DNA of 43,021 nt from Candidatus Gastranaerophilales bacterium (GTDB lineage: Bacteria; Cyanobacteriota; Vampirovibrionia; Gastranaerophilales; Gastranaerophilaceae). This document shows positions 6,838 through 15,870 of the stretch, in pieces. Within the stretch, counting starts at the first letter, position 1. Each line of letters opens with the position of its first letter. The notes under the pieces were generated by a model. It was not told the DNA's origin and made no database searches. It was given only the letters and a program-made list of their open reading frames with translations. Both the position numbers and the translations under genes were made by a program. The stretch lies in the NCBI GenBank assembly GCA_944324855.1, contig CALUXY010000014.1, forward strand, positions 1 through 43,021, in the 5' to 3' direction.

Positions 6838-8580
6838 ATGCGAAATATTGAATTGTCTATATTAATAAAAACTTTTATGAGACCGCAATGTCTTAATAAC
6901 TTATTAAATTCAATTAAATTATATCAAGAATATTGGGATTTAATATTTGATAATATAATAATTGTTGATGATTCTGATAATAAAAATAAAAATTTAAATA
7001 AAAAAATTATAGAAAATTATAATTCTTTAAATATTTTATACAAAGAATTTGATTTTAATTCATTAGGAATATCAAAGGGTAGAAATGTAGGGCTTTCATA
7101 TATTAAAACTCCATATTTTTTATTATGTGATGATGATTTTATATTAGATTATAATTGTTCTTTAATCAATAATTTAAATTTATTAAAAGAAAAAAAATTA
7201 GATATTTTAGGTGGTGTCTATCGCGATATATGTAAAATTGATGATACTAGTTATCTAGAAAATAATTGGTTAGGTTTTATAAAAGAAGGTAGAGAGTTTG
7301 ATATTTGTAATATATATGACAATTTATTCCCTGAATTTATTGAGTGTGATATTTGTCAGAATTTTTTTATTGCAAAAACAGATAGTGTTCTTTCAGTAAA
7401 ATTTCCCGAAGATATGGCGGTTTTGGAACATAACATTTTTTTCCTTCGTGCAAAACAAAAAAAATTAAACATTGCATCTACATCCAGATTGTATACAAGG
7501 CACTTACATATAAATAATAAAAAATATTCCAAACACAGGAACAGAAAAATATATGACCCTACAAATAAAAAAGTGATTGGAACGTATATATCTAAAAATT
7601 GTATCTATAAATTCAATAATTATTTAGATATTGCCAAGGAAAAATTTGTACATATTAATAAAAACAATAATTTTAAAAGAATTTTTTCTATCGAAAATCA
7701 ATATAACGATAGAATAAAGAGAAAATGTGTTACTCTACTCGGGATAAAATTAAAATTTAAAACACCATATAGTATAAAAAAAATACTAAGCCTGTATAAA
7801 CTTAAACAGTATAAAAAAAACTATCCACAAGTAATGTCAACAACAGAAACGCTTAATATGATTATTGATGATCATAAATCTATTGCTCGTTTGGGTGATG
7901 GTGAATTGAAGTTAATTATGGGGTATGGTTTAGGAGAAAAAGATTCTCTAAATGAATACCAAGTTTATAATAAAGAACTTGCAGACAAATTAAAGTATAT
8001 TCTAAAAAATCCACATGATAATTGTCTTGTTTGTATAGACCCTTTTAAAGACAAATATAATGATATACAATTTTATAAAAATGATTTATCTTATTGGGAG
8101 AATTTTTGGTTAGAATCTTTTGAAAAATTAAATTCATTTTATAATCATAATTATAAATATGGTATAACAACATTTTCTAGGAATACAGGTTTTATTGAGA
8201 ATAGTCTTTTTAAATTCAAGCAGATATGGAATAATCGAAAAGTAATTTTTGTTGTTGGTGAAAATTCACATTGGGTTGATGAACCAAGACTATTTGATAA
8301 TATCCGTACATCTAAATATATAATTACAAAAGGTAAAAGTTCTTATGATGATTACAAAAATATAATATCTGCTATTAGAAAATACGATACAAATTATTTA
8401 ATTTTATTAGCAATTGGTCCTACATCAACTGTTCTTTCATATGAATTATCAAAGGAAGGTTATCAGGCTTTGGATATTGGACACATGCCTAATTGTTATT
8501 TGCAAGCAATAGGGGAACGAAAAAGTCCAGAGATAGAACATTTTTATAATAAACAATATGACAGTAATAAAATTGTATAA
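6838..8580 (+). CDS. Bifunctional GT2 / GT-D-fold (DUF1792) glycosyltransferase
   Basis: A 580-residue fusion of two sugar transferases. The N-terminal half is GT2-like (LSILIKTFMRP, IIVDDS, ISKGRNVGL and CDDDFIL as the probable DXD site, residues about 95-101). The motif FSIENQY...TLLGIKLKFK occupies about residues 278-310. The C-terminal half is the GT-D or SP_1767-type domain: ARLGDGE (about 350-356) and the closing AIGPTSTV...GYQALDIGHM are its hallmarks. The start is ATG 6838, preceded by AGAGGA at 6826-6831; the in-frame ATG at 6820 lacks a ribosome site and would overlap the gene before. In streptococci GT-D enzymes extend glycans on adhesins, so the substrate could be a glycoprotein as well as LPS. 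Very AT-rich. Confidence 0.87.
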   Translation: MRNIELSILIKTFMRPQCLNNLLNSIKLYQEYWDLIFDNIIIVDDSDNKNKNLNKKIIENYNSLNILYKEFDFNSLGISKGRNVGLSYIKTPYFLLCDDDFILDYNCSLINNLNLLKEKKLDILGGVYRDICKIDDTSYLENNWLGFIKEGREFDICNIYDNLFPEFIECDICQNFFIAKTDSVLSVKFPEDMAVLEHNIFFLRAKQKKLNIASTSRLYTRHLHINNKKYSKHRNRKIYDPTNKKVIGTYISKNCIYKFNNYLDIAKEKFVHINKNNNFKRIFSIENQYNDRIKRKCVTLLGIKLKFKTPYSIKKILSLYKLKQYKKNYPQVMSTTETLNMIIDDHKSIARLGDGELKLIMGYGLGEKDSLNEYQVYNKELADKLKYILKNPHDNCLVCIDPFKDKYNDIQFYKNDLSYWENFWLESFEKLNSFYNHNYKYGITTFSRNTGFIENSLFKFKQIWNNRKVIFVVGENSHWVDEPRLFDNIRTSKYIITKGKSSYDDYKNIISAIRKYDTNYLILLAIGPTSTVLSYELSKEGYQALDIGHMPNCYLQAIGERKSPEIEHFYNKQYDSNKIV

Positions 8581-8592
8581 GAGGAGAATAAA

Positions 8593-9417
8593 ATGCATTT
8601 CAAATTTGGACAAAAAATTATTGATAAGATTCGAAATAAAAAAGTACAAAATAAAGAAATATATGAGATAATGTTTGATAATTATTGTAATATTAATACA
8701 ATAAATAACATTATAGATACTCCTGAAGGTATAAAATTTAAATATAAAAATAATACATTACAAACAATAAAAGCTTGCATTTACGAAGTATTTATAAGGA
8801 AAGATTATAATATTGATTGTAATAAACAATCGATTCTCATTGATGTAGGAATGAATGTTGGTACTACATCTTTATTTTTTGCAAATAAAGATTATATAAC
8901 AAAATGTTATGGATTCGAACCGTGCTTAACAACATATAATGATGCAATTATAAATATTAATTTAAACGAGAACATTAAAGATAAAATACAAACATTTAAT
9001 TATGGTCTTGGTAGTGAAACCCAAAAAGTAAATATTAAATATAATCCTCAAAAATCAGCGTGTACATCTATTTATGATGATATAAATGATTTTGGTGAGG
9101 ATGTTAGCTTATTAGAAAATGAATGTATAACTATAAAAAATGCTTATACGGAAATTCAAAAAATTTTGGATTTGCATTCTAATGAAAATATTATTTTAAA
9201 AGTAGATACAGAAGGGGCAGAATATGAAATATTTAAGTGTTTGGATTCAACAGATATTTTAGATTATATTAATATTGTTTATATAGAATGGCATAAGTAC
9301 ACCCCTGATATTTTAAAACAAATTTTGCTAAAACATAATTTTGCTATTAAATTTATACCAGAAATAACTTCACAAACATATGGTGGTCTAATTTTAGGAG
9401 TAAATTTATGCAAATAG
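8593..9417 (+). CDS. FkbM family SAM-dependent methyltransferase
   Basis: A 274-residue FkbM-type methyltransferase, expected to O-methylate a sugar of the glycan. The SAM-binding motif I reads LIDVGMNVGTTSLFF (about residues 83-97), followed by the acidic FEP of motif II (about 113-115). The FkbM signature LKVDTEGAEYEIF is near residue 203. The first 60 residues are lysine- and asparagine-rich with no recognised domain. GAGGAG directly follows the upstream stop and sits 6 bp before the ATG. The end overlaps the fucosyltransferase gene by 10 bp, so the two are probably coupled. FkbM genes are common next to glycosyltransferases in surface polysaccharide loci. Confidence 0.88.
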   Translation: MHFKFGQKIIDKIRNKKVQNKEIYEIMFDNYCNINTINNIIDTPEGIKFKYKNNTLQTIKACIYEVFIRKDYNIDCNKQSILIDVGMNVGTTSLFFANKDYITKCYGFEPCLTTYNDAIININLNENIKDKIQTFNYGLGSETQKVNIKYNPQKSACTSIYDDINDFGEDVSLLENECITIKNAYTEIQKILDLHSNENIILKVDTEGAEYEIFKCLDSTDILDYINIVYIEWHKYTPDILKQILLKHNFAIKFIPEITSQTYGGLILGVNLCK

Positions 9418-10304
9418 TAAAAATAATGGGCGGACTCGGTAATCAGATGTTTCAATATGCTTTTGCTAAAGCATATTCACTAATAAACCATTGTGATGTC
9501 TTGATTGATTTATCTCATTTTGAAAAAATAAAAAATCTTCCGGAAGGTCCGGTTGCACTAAGAGGATATGTATTAGATAACTATAATATTAATCTTGTTT
9601 ATGCCAACGAAGAACAAACGTTGAATTTAATCCAAGACAAAAAAGTATTAATCCCCGGAATTATCAGAAATTTATTCAAAATTCCAAAATACAAAAATAA
9701 AATTGTTTATGAAAAACAAAATCAAGTATTTGATAAGTCATTATTAAAAAAAAGAAAAGATGTTTATTTTGAAGGATACTTTCAGACAGAAAAATATTTT
9801 AAAGATTATAGAAAAGAGTTGCTAAAAGATTTTTCTCTAAAAACCAAACTTAATGACTTAAATAAACAAATGCTAGAACAAATAAAATCTGCTAATTCTG
9901 TTTCAATACACGTTAGACATGGGGATTATTTGAATTTACAAAACGTGTATAAAATTTGTTCACTTGATTATTACCAAAAAGCGATAGATTATATATGCCA
10001 AAATACAGAGAATCCGCATTTTTATATTTTTTCTGATGATATTGAATGGGTTCAAGAAAATTTTAAATTACAATTTCCGTTTACTATTGTTGATATAAAT
10101 TCGTCTGATGAAGGATATTTTGATTTAGAACTTATGAAACATTGCAAACACAATATTATTGCCAACAGCTCTTTTTCATGGTGGGCCGGCTGGTTAAATG
10201 AAAATCCGAACAAAATAATAATGTCACCAAAAATCTGGTTTGTAAAAGAGGATGAAAAATGTATTGACAGAATCCCGCAAGATTGGATATTAATAAACAA
10301 CTAA
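9408..10304 (+). CDS. Alpha-1,2-fucosyltransferase (GT11 type)
   Basis: A 298-residue GT11 enzyme that transfers L-fucose from GDP-fucose, normally to the 2-OH of a galactose. Family landmarks are MGGLGNQMFQYAFAKA at the N-terminus, the donor-binding HVRHGDY (about residues 167-173), FYIFSDD (about 206-212) and NSSFSWWAGWL near residue 260. Length is typical. AGGAG in the end of the upstream gene serves as ribosome binding site. The GDP-fucose pathway genes gmd, fcl and manC follow directly, which fits the donor. The acceptor sugar is inferred from the family only. Confidence 0.93.
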   Translation: MQIVKIMGGLGNQMFQYAFAKAYSLINHCDVLIDLSHFEKIKNLPEGPVALRGYVLDNYNINLVYANEEQTLNLIQDKKVLIPGIIRNLFKIPKYKNKIVYEKQNQVFDKSLLKKRKDVYFEGYFQTEKYFKDYRKELLKDFSLKTKLNDLNKQMLEQIKSANSVSIHVRHGDYLNLQNVYKICSLDYYQKAIDYICQNTENPHFYIFSDDIEWVQENFKLQFPFTIVDINSSDEGYFDLELMKHCKHNIIANSSFSWWAGWLNENPNKIIMSPKIWFVKEDEKCIDRIPQDWILINN

Positions 10305-10334
10305 CAAAAAAGTATGAATAATTTGTTTTAGATG

Positions 10335-10340
10335 TATAAT
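10335..10340 (+). promoter_or_regulatory. Possible -10 box before gmd
   Basis: TATAAT preceded by TG lies 47 bp before the gmd ATG in the only sizeable gap of the operon (82 bp). No good -35 is at 17 bp, so this is at best an internal promoter of extended -10 character for gmd-fcl-manC. Confidence 0.3.
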
Positions 10341-10386
10341 TTAATATAAGGAATTTTTTAGTGTATCAATAAGAAAGGTATCAGAC

Positions 10387-11472
10387 ATGAAAAAAGCATT
10401 AATCACCGGTATAACAGGGCAGGATGGAAGTTATCTTGCAGAATTATTACTTGAAAAGGGATACGAAGTTCACGGGATGAAACGACGAGCTTCTTCTTTT
10501 AATACCGCAAGGATTGATCATTTGTATCAAGATATACACATTGATTCTAATTTCAAATTACATTATGGAGATTTGTCTGATTCCTCAAACTTGATAAGAT
10601 TAGTACATGATATCCATCCTGATGAAATCTACAACTTAGCAGCACAATCGCACGTTAAAGTTTCATGGGATTGTCCTGAATACACCGCTGATAATGATGG
10701 TTTAGGAACGCTTAGACTTTTAGAGGCCATAAGAATTAACAAGCTGGAAAATAAAACAAAATTCTATCAAGCATCTACATCCGAATTATATGGGCTTATC
10801 CAAGAACCTATTCAAAAGGAAACAACACCGTTTTATCCGCGGTCTCCTTATGCCGTAGCAAAACTCTATGCCTATTGGATTTGTGTAAATTACCGTGAAT
10901 CTTTTGGCATTTTTGCATCTAATGGTATTCTTTTTAATCATGAATCTCCACGCCGCGGTGAAACATTTGTTACAAGAAAAATAACCATGGCAGCAACGAA
11001 GATTAAACTTGGATTGCAAGATAAATTATATCTGGGCAATTTAGATGCAAAACGAGACTGGGGGCACGCAAAAGATTATGTAGAAGGTATGTGGAGAATT
11101 CTACAGCAGGATAAGCCTTCCGATTACGTTCTTGCGACCGGTGTTACAACGTCAATAAGAGATTTTTGCCGTATGACGTTCAATGAATTAGGTATTGATA
11201 TTGAATTTGTTGGCGAAGGTGTAAACGAAAGAGGTATTGATAAATCTACGGGAAAAACTTTGATAGAAGTCGATCCTAGATACTTCCGTCCGGCAGAAGT
11301 AGATTTGCTGCTTGGCGATAGTACAAAAGCTCGCACAGAATTAGGCTGGGCTCCAAAATATGACCTGCCTATGCTTGTAAAAGAAATGGTTGAAGAAGAT
11401 TTAAAACTTGCCCAAAAGGAAAAAACTTTACGTGACAACGGGTATAAAGTTCTGATTCCTCAGGAGGTATAA
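10387..11472 (+). CDS. gmd: GDP-mannose 4,6-dehydratase
   Basis: A 361-residue extended short-chain dehydrogenase that converts GDP-D-mannose to GDP-4-keto-6-deoxy-D-mannose, the first committed step to GDP-L-fucose. It has the Rossmann motif [12 protein letters not shown] (about residues 8-19), the [16 protein letters not shown] segment typical of Gmd, the active-site STSELYG (about 131-137) and the catalytic YxxxK in SPYAVAKLY (Tyr about 156). Length and ends match the family. An AAAGGT lies before the ATG. It abuts fcl with no gap. Base composition is visibly less AT-rich than the glycosyltransferase genes upstream. Confidence 0.97.
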   Translation: MKKALITGITGQDGSYLAELLLEKGYEVHGMKRRASSFNTARIDHLYQDIHIDSNFKLHYGDLSDSSNLIRLVHDIHPDEIYNLAAQSHVKVSWDCPEYTADNDGLGTLRLLEAIRINKLENKTKFYQASTSELYGLIQEPIQKETTPFYPRSPYAVAKLYAYWICVNYRESFGIFASNGILFNHESPRRGETFVTRKITMAATKIKLGLQDKLYLGNLDAKRDWGHAKDYVEGMWRILQQDKPSDYVLATGVTTSIRDFCRMTFNELGIDIEFVGEGVNERGIDKSTGKTLIEVDPRYFRPAEVDLLLGDSTKARTELGWAPKYDLPMLVKEMVEEDLKLAQKEKTLRDNGYKVLIPQEV

Positions 11473-12426
11473 ATGAATAATATAAAAGTATATATAGCCG
11501 GCCATCGCGGGCTTGTCGGTAGTGCAATAAAAAGAGAATTGGAGAGAAAAGGGTATCATAATCTTATATATAAGTCACATTCAGAACTAGATTTGACGGA
11601 TTCAAAAGCTGTTGCAGAATTTTTTGAGTCAGAAAAACCGGAATGGGTTATTCAAGCGGCTGCAAAGGTCGGGGGGATTGTCGGAAATAGTACTTATCCT
11701 GTTGAATTTATGCTTGAGAATCTTAAAATTCAAAATAATATTATTGAAAATTCATACAAAAACAATGTACAAAAATTGTTATTTTTAGGCTCAAGTTGTA
11801 TTTATCCTAAAAATACACCTCAACCAATGAAAGAAGAATATTTATTATCGGATTATTTGGAAAAGACAAATGAAGGCTATGCTCTTGCAAAAATCTGCGG
11901 GATTAAACTGTGCAATTATTACAACAAAGAGTATGGAACAAATTATATGTCTGTTATGCCTTGCAATCTCTATGGTATTGGTGATAACTATCATCCACAA
12001 AATGCTCATGTTATTCCAATGCTGATAAGACGCTTTCATGAGGCAAAAATACAAAATTTACCGGAAACAACGGTTTGGGGAACGGGAACTCCACGCAGAG
12101 AGTTTTTATTCGCAGATGATTTAGCAGAAGCAGTTGTTTTTTTGATGGAAAATAAAGATGCTAAAAATATTGGAGAATTTATCAATATTGGCTCCGGTGT
12201 TGATATGACAATTTCTGAAATTGTTGAATTAATCAAAAAAACAGTTGGTTATAAAGGTAGATTAGTTTATGACAAAACTAAACCTGATGGTACTATGCTT
12301 AAACTGATGGATGTATCGAAAATAAATGCAATGGGCTGGCAAGCAAAAACTAATTTAAAAGAAGGATTAAAAATAGCTTATCAAGATTTTCTAAATCAAT
12401 ATAATAACCTTATCAGGAGCAAATAA
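11473..12426 (+). CDS. fcl: GDP-L-fucose synthase
   Basis: A 317-residue epimerase/reductase (WcaG/Fcl) that turns GDP-4-keto-6-deoxymannose into GDP-L-fucose with NADPH. Visible are the cofactor motif GHRGLVGSAI (about residues 9-18), AAKVGGIVGN (about 64-73), the catalytic Cys-containing SSCIYPK (about 107-113) and the YALAK catalytic pair (Tyr about 136). An optimal AGGAGGT is placed 5 bp before the ATG, inside the end of gmd. It continues the GDP-fucose pathway of gmd and is followed at once by manC. Confidence 0.97.
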   Translation: MNNIKVYIAGHRGLVGSAIKRELERKGYHNLIYKSHSELDLTDSKAVAEFFESEKPEWVIQAAAKVGGIVGNSTYPVEFMLENLKIQNNIIENSYKNNVQKLLFLGSSCIYPKNTPQPMKEEYLLSDYLEKTNEGYALAKICGIKLCNYYNKEYGTNYMSVMPCNLYGIGDNYHPQNAHVIPMLIRRFHEAKIQNLPETTVWGTGTPRREFLFADDLAEAVVFLMENKDAKNIGEFINIGSGVDMTISEIVELIKKTVGYKGRLVYDKTKPDGTMLKLMDVSKINAMGWQAKTNLKEGLKIAYQDFLNQYNNLIRSK

Positions 12427-13815
12427 ATGAAATCAATAATTTTAGCGGGCGGGTCAGGAAGCCGTTTATGGCCATTATCAAGAGATATGTATCCTAAACA
12501 ATTACTTACGCTTGAAGATAACACAAGCCTTTTACAGCAAACATTCCTAAGACTCAACAAGTTTATCAAAGCATCCGATATTGTAACAATCACAAATATC
12601 AAGCATCAACAAGATGTTAAACTGCAATTAAACCGGATTGATAATTCTAATATTGTAATTGGCGAACCTCTCGGTAAAAATACTGCACCGGCTATCGCCT
12701 GTGCGATAGAATATTTCAGACAGCAAAATAATTCCGATGATATCGTTATTATTCTGCCGTCAGACCATCTTATCAAAAATACAAATGCGTTTGAAAAAAC
12801 AGTTGAATCCGCCAAACATTTGGCCGATATGGGCTATATTGTAACATTCGGAATAAAACCAACCTACCCTGAAACAGGTTACGGGTATATAAAAACGCTT
12901 GAACCGCTACAAGATGGGTACAAAGTCGAAAAATTTGTAGAAAAACCAGACCTTGAAACAGCAGAAAAATACCTTATTTCCGGAGATTATTACTGGAACG
13001 GCGGTATTTTTATGGGGAAAATTTCTACCTTCCTTGATGAATTTCAAAAATATACTCCGGAAATTTTCGCAAACCTTAATAAACTTGATTTTTCCATCCA
13101 AAACAAAATAGATTATTCAATATACGAATCAATGCCTTCTATCTCAATAGATTATGCAATAATGGAAAAATCTGACAGAATATCACTCGTTCCGCTACAA
13201 TCTGATTGGAACGATTTAGGCTCCTGGCAGTCTTTGTATAATGTGAAACAAAAAGATACAGAAGGCAACGTTTTGTCTGGAAAAGTCGTTACAAATAACG
13301 TTAAAAATTCGTTTATTTATTCACAAAAAGAAATCGTTGCAGTGTCAGGACTTTCTGATATCATCCTCGTAGAAACCGAAGATGCAATTATGGCTTGCAA
13401 GATGGATGAATCACAGGATGTTAAAAAGCTTTATGAAAAACTTAAAGCAAAAGAATCAGATACAACAAAACTGCACAAAACGGTATTCCGTCCGTGGGGA
13501 TACTATACCTGCCTTAATTCCGGTGAAGGATATCTTACAAAGACTATCTGTGTTCAACCAAAACACAAACTCTCAATTCAATCACACAACCACCGTTCAG
13601 AACACTGGGTTGTATTGGAAGGAAAGGCTCTTGTAATCAAAGATAACAGGGAATACAATCTCTATCCGGGTGACAGTATTGATATTCCGGTCGGGATGAA
13701 ACACTCGTTGCAAAATCCTTATGATGAAGAACTCAAGATTATAGAGGTTCAAAAAGGTGACTATATCTCAGAAGATGATATTATCCGATACGAGGATTGC
13801 TACGGAAGAGTATAA
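12427..13815 (+). CDS. manC: Mannose-1-phosphate guanylyltransferase / mannose-6-phosphate isomerase
   Basis: A 462-residue two-domain ManC. The N-terminal nucleotidyltransferase has LAGGSGSRLWPLSR (about residues 5-18) with YPKQ for GTP and mannose-1-phosphate binding, and makes GDP-mannose. The C-terminal cupin (about 350-455), starting at RPWGYYTCL with SHNHRSEHW as metal site, is the type II phosphomannose isomerase domain. The product feeds gmd. AGGAG is 8 bp upstream of the ATG and the gene abuts fcl. No phosphomannomutase (manB) is in the window, so mannose-6-P to mannose-1-P conversion must be encoded elsewhere. Confidence 0.96.
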   Translation: MKSIILAGGSGSRLWPLSRDMYPKQLLTLEDNTSLLQQTFLRLNKFIKASDIVTITNIKHQQDVKLQLNRIDNSNIVIGEPLGKNTAPAIACAIEYFRQQNNSDDIVIILPSDHLIKNTNAFEKTVESAKHLADMGYIVTFGIKPTYPETGYGYIKTLEPLQDGYKVEKFVEKPDLETAEKYLISGDYYWNGGIFMGKISTFLDEFQKYTPEIFANLNKLDFSIQNKIDYSIYESMPSISIDYAIMEKSDRISLVPLQSDWNDLGSWQSLYNVKQKDTEGNVLSGKVVTNNVKNSFIYSQKEIVAVSGLSDIILVETEDAIMACKMDESQDVKKLYEKLKAKESDTTKLHKTVFRPWGYYTCLNSGEGYLTKTICVQPKHKLSIQSHNHRSEHWVVLEGKALVIKDNREYNLYPGDSIDIPVGMKHSLQNPYDEELKIIEVQKGDYISEDDIIRYEDCYGRV

Positions 13816-13833
13816 GTCTTTTTCCACACCCTA

Positions 13834-13861
13834 TTGTCTTTTCTTCAAATTTAATTAAAAT
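13834..13861 (+). promoter_or_regulatory. Candidate promoter giving a leaderless mRNA
   Basis: TTGTCT (13834-13839), a 16-bp spacer and TAAAAT (13856-13861) would start transcription at about 13868, which is the ATG of the next gene. No Shine-Dalgarno sequence precedes that ATG, which agrees with leaderless translation. An overlapping TATAAT at 13861-13866 has worse -35 spacing. Confidence 0.45.
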
Positions 13862-13867
13862 ATAATT

Positions 13868-14587
13868 ATGAGAAAAATAATTGTAAGTGCGTGTTTAATA
13901 GCTTTATTGCTGCAAGGATTTGCTCTTGCAGCACCTGAGACTCCTTCTCAGCCGTTTCAAAAAATAAATCAAGAACAGGAAGAAGCTAATCAGGCAGCTA
14001 ATGAAGAACTGGACGAACTTACAGACCCGACAAGCGAAACACAGCCTAACGGAAGTGATATAAAACCCGATAAAGTTTATTCTCAGGCTGAGTATGAACA
14101 AATTTACAGAGATTTAGAAGTTCCGACATTTCGGTTTATTCACGATGTTGACCCTGATCAGTATTATGATATGAAAGATGCAGCGTGGTCACCATATCCT
14201 TTGATGCGATTAAACTCTCCGATTTATTTTAAATCAATAACAATCATGCCGGGATACTACCTTTTGACTCCAAGACAATATAAAGGCGACTGGTATATTC
14301 TCTTTAAAGAGGCCGGAAAAGTTAAATATATAATTCCCGTTTTTGAAAAGAATTATACAGATCCGATGTATTATCATAACAACCTGCCTGAACTTGATAT
14401 GAAAAAGTCACAACGCTGGATGATAAGATTCTTAAACGGACTCGGCAAGTATATCAAAAAATCGAAACGAAAACCGCCTATTAAGACAAATCTGGAATTA
14501 ACCGATTTAGATAATAAGTTTTTATTAATAGAAGTTTATTACGGCTCAATGCGTTACAAAACAATATTTAGAACCGAAAAATTTTAA
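13868..14587 (+). CDS. Exported protein of unknown function
   Basis: A 239-residue protein I do not recognise. It has a classical signal peptide: MRKI, a hydrophobic core around residues 6-20 and a likely cleavage after ALA (about residue 21). Residues 22-70 are Glu/Gln/Pro-rich and probably unstructured. The rest (about 75-239) looks like a globular beta-rich domain with aromatic strands (PGYYLLTPRQY, GDWYILFKEAGKVKYIIPV) and a basic patch KKSKRKPP. The P-GYYLL...G-WYILF pattern loosely resembles KGFYRI...GVYLEL in the exported protein at 20431, so a shared fold is possible. It stands between manC and ctpA with its own candidate promoter and no ribosome binding site. Periplasmic or outer-surface location is likely. 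Confidence 0.75.
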   Translation: MRKIIVSACLIALLLQGFALAAPETPSQPFQKINQEQEEANQAANEELDELTDPTSETQPNGSDIKPDKVYSQAEYEQIYRDLEVPTFRFIHDVDPDQYYDMKDAAWSPYPLMRLNSPIYFKSITIMPGYYLLTPRQYKGDWYILFKEAGKVKYIIPVFEKNYTDPMYYHNNLPELDMKKSQRWMIRFLNGLGKYIKKSKRKPPIKTNLELTDLDNKFLLIEVYYGSMRYKTIFRTEKF

Positions 14588-14612
14588 TAACCAAAATACA
14601 TATTTTTTATAA

Positions 14613-14641
14613 TTGGAAATATGGATAATATTATGTATAAT
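14613..14641 (+). promoter_or_regulatory. Promoter of ctpA-recJ
   Basis: TTGGAA (14613-14618), exactly 17 bp, then a perfect TATAAT (14636-14641). Predicted start is about 14648, leaving a 17-nt leader that holds AGGAGG (14654-14659). One of the best promoters in the window. Confidence 0.7.
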
Positions 14642-14664
14642 GTTATTAAAACTAGGAGGGAACT

Positions 14665-15870
14665 TTGAAAAATAGATTTTATAATTGGAAAAAAGCTGTT
14701 GTATGTAGTTTGGTTGCTTTTATAGCCGCCCCAATAGCTGTGATGGCTGCAGATGCTACACCTGCAGAATTATATGATAACGTATGGAGACTAATCAATA
14801 CAAAATATGTAGACCTGTCTGACAACGGACAAGTCTGGACAAGATGGAGAACCAAATATCAAGATAAACTTAAGACTCCTGAAGATGCATACGTTGCAAT
14901 TGATACGATGCTTACAAGTTTGAATGATCCGTATACAAGGTTTTTAGATCCGAAAGAATTTGCAGAAGAAACATCTTCAATCAAAGGTTCACTTAAAGGC
15001 ATCGGCGTTCAAATCGGTTTAAAAGACGGCAATCTTGTTGTAATAGAACCTGTTGTAGGTTCTCCGGCAGAAAAAGCAGGGTTACTTGCTGATGACAAAA
15101 TTTTGGAAATCAACGGTGTATCTACAAAAGGGATTAACATTGAAAAAGCGGCAGAACTTATAAGAGGTGAAGTCGGAACACAGGTTAAACTTCTTGTTAA
15201 AAGAAAAGATATGGAGCCTTTAACATTCAACGTTACAAGAGCAGAAATAGAAGTGAAAGCTGTATCTACAAAACCGCCGATTGATGTTCAAATTCCTGAT
15301 GATATCCAGTATATCAGATTAACCTCATTTATAAGCAAGAATGCATCAGGAGAAATCAGAGATATACTTCTGAAATCCAGAGACAAAAAAGGATATATTC
15401 TTGACTTGCGTTCTAATCCGGGCGGTCTGTTAAGTAATGCTGTTATTATGTCAAGAATGTTTCTACAGCCGGGTTCAACAATTGTAAGTACTGTTGACAG
15501 ATACGGCTACAAAGAAACCATGAAAACAGGCGGAGGGAAGATTACAAACAAACCTCTGGTTGTAATAATCAATAAAGGTTCAGCATCCGCAAGCGAAATC
15601 TTTAGCGGAGCAATGAAAGAAAACCGTCGTGCAACAATCGTCGGTGAACAATCTTTCGGTAAAGGACTTGTACAGGAAATCAATAAACTTCCTTACGGTT
15701 CAGGTGTAAATATAACTATTCAGAGATATTTAACACCTGACGGCAACGATATTCACAAAAAAGGAATTACGCCGGATGTTGTTGTAAAATTAACAGAAGA
15801 TAATGTTAAGAACAAAGATGATGTACAATTAAAAGAGGCTATTAAACTACTTCAAGGGCAATGCAATTAA
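14665..15870 (+). CDS. ctpA: Carboxyl-terminal processing protease, S41 family
   Basis: A 401-residue periplasmic tail-specific protease. An N-terminal membrane/signal segment (about residues 11-29, VVCSLVAFIAAPIAVMAA) is followed by a helical cap, a PDZ domain (about 105-185, KGIGVQIGL...VGSPAEKAGLL) and the S41 core. The catalytic dyad is Ser308 in GSASASE and Lys333 in SFGKG, 25 residues apart as in CtpB. The start is TTG 14665, set by AGGAGG 5 bp before it; there is no better ATG. Such proteases cut the C-termini of envelope proteins and trim cell-wall hydrolases or regulators. The end overlaps recJ by 10 bp. Confidence 0.95.
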   Translation: MKNRFYNWKKAVVCSLVAFIAAPIAVMAADATPAELYDNVWRLINTKYVDLSDNGQVWTRWRTKYQDKLKTPEDAYVAIDTMLTSLNDPYTRFLDPKEFAEETSSIKGSLKGIGVQIGLKDGNLVVIEPVVGSPAEKAGLLADDKILEINGVSTKGINIEKAAELIRGEVGTQVKLLVKRKDMEPLTFNVTRAEIEVKAVSTKPPIDVQIPDDIQYIRLTSFISKNASGEIRDILLKSRDKKGYILDLRSNPGGLLSNAVIMSRMFLQPGSTIVSTVDRYGYKETMKTGGGKITNKPLVVIINKGSASASEIFSGAMKENRRATIVGEQSFGKGLVQEINKLPYGSGVNITIQRYLTPDGNDIHKKGITPDVVVKLTEDNVKNKDDVQLKEAIKLLQGQCN

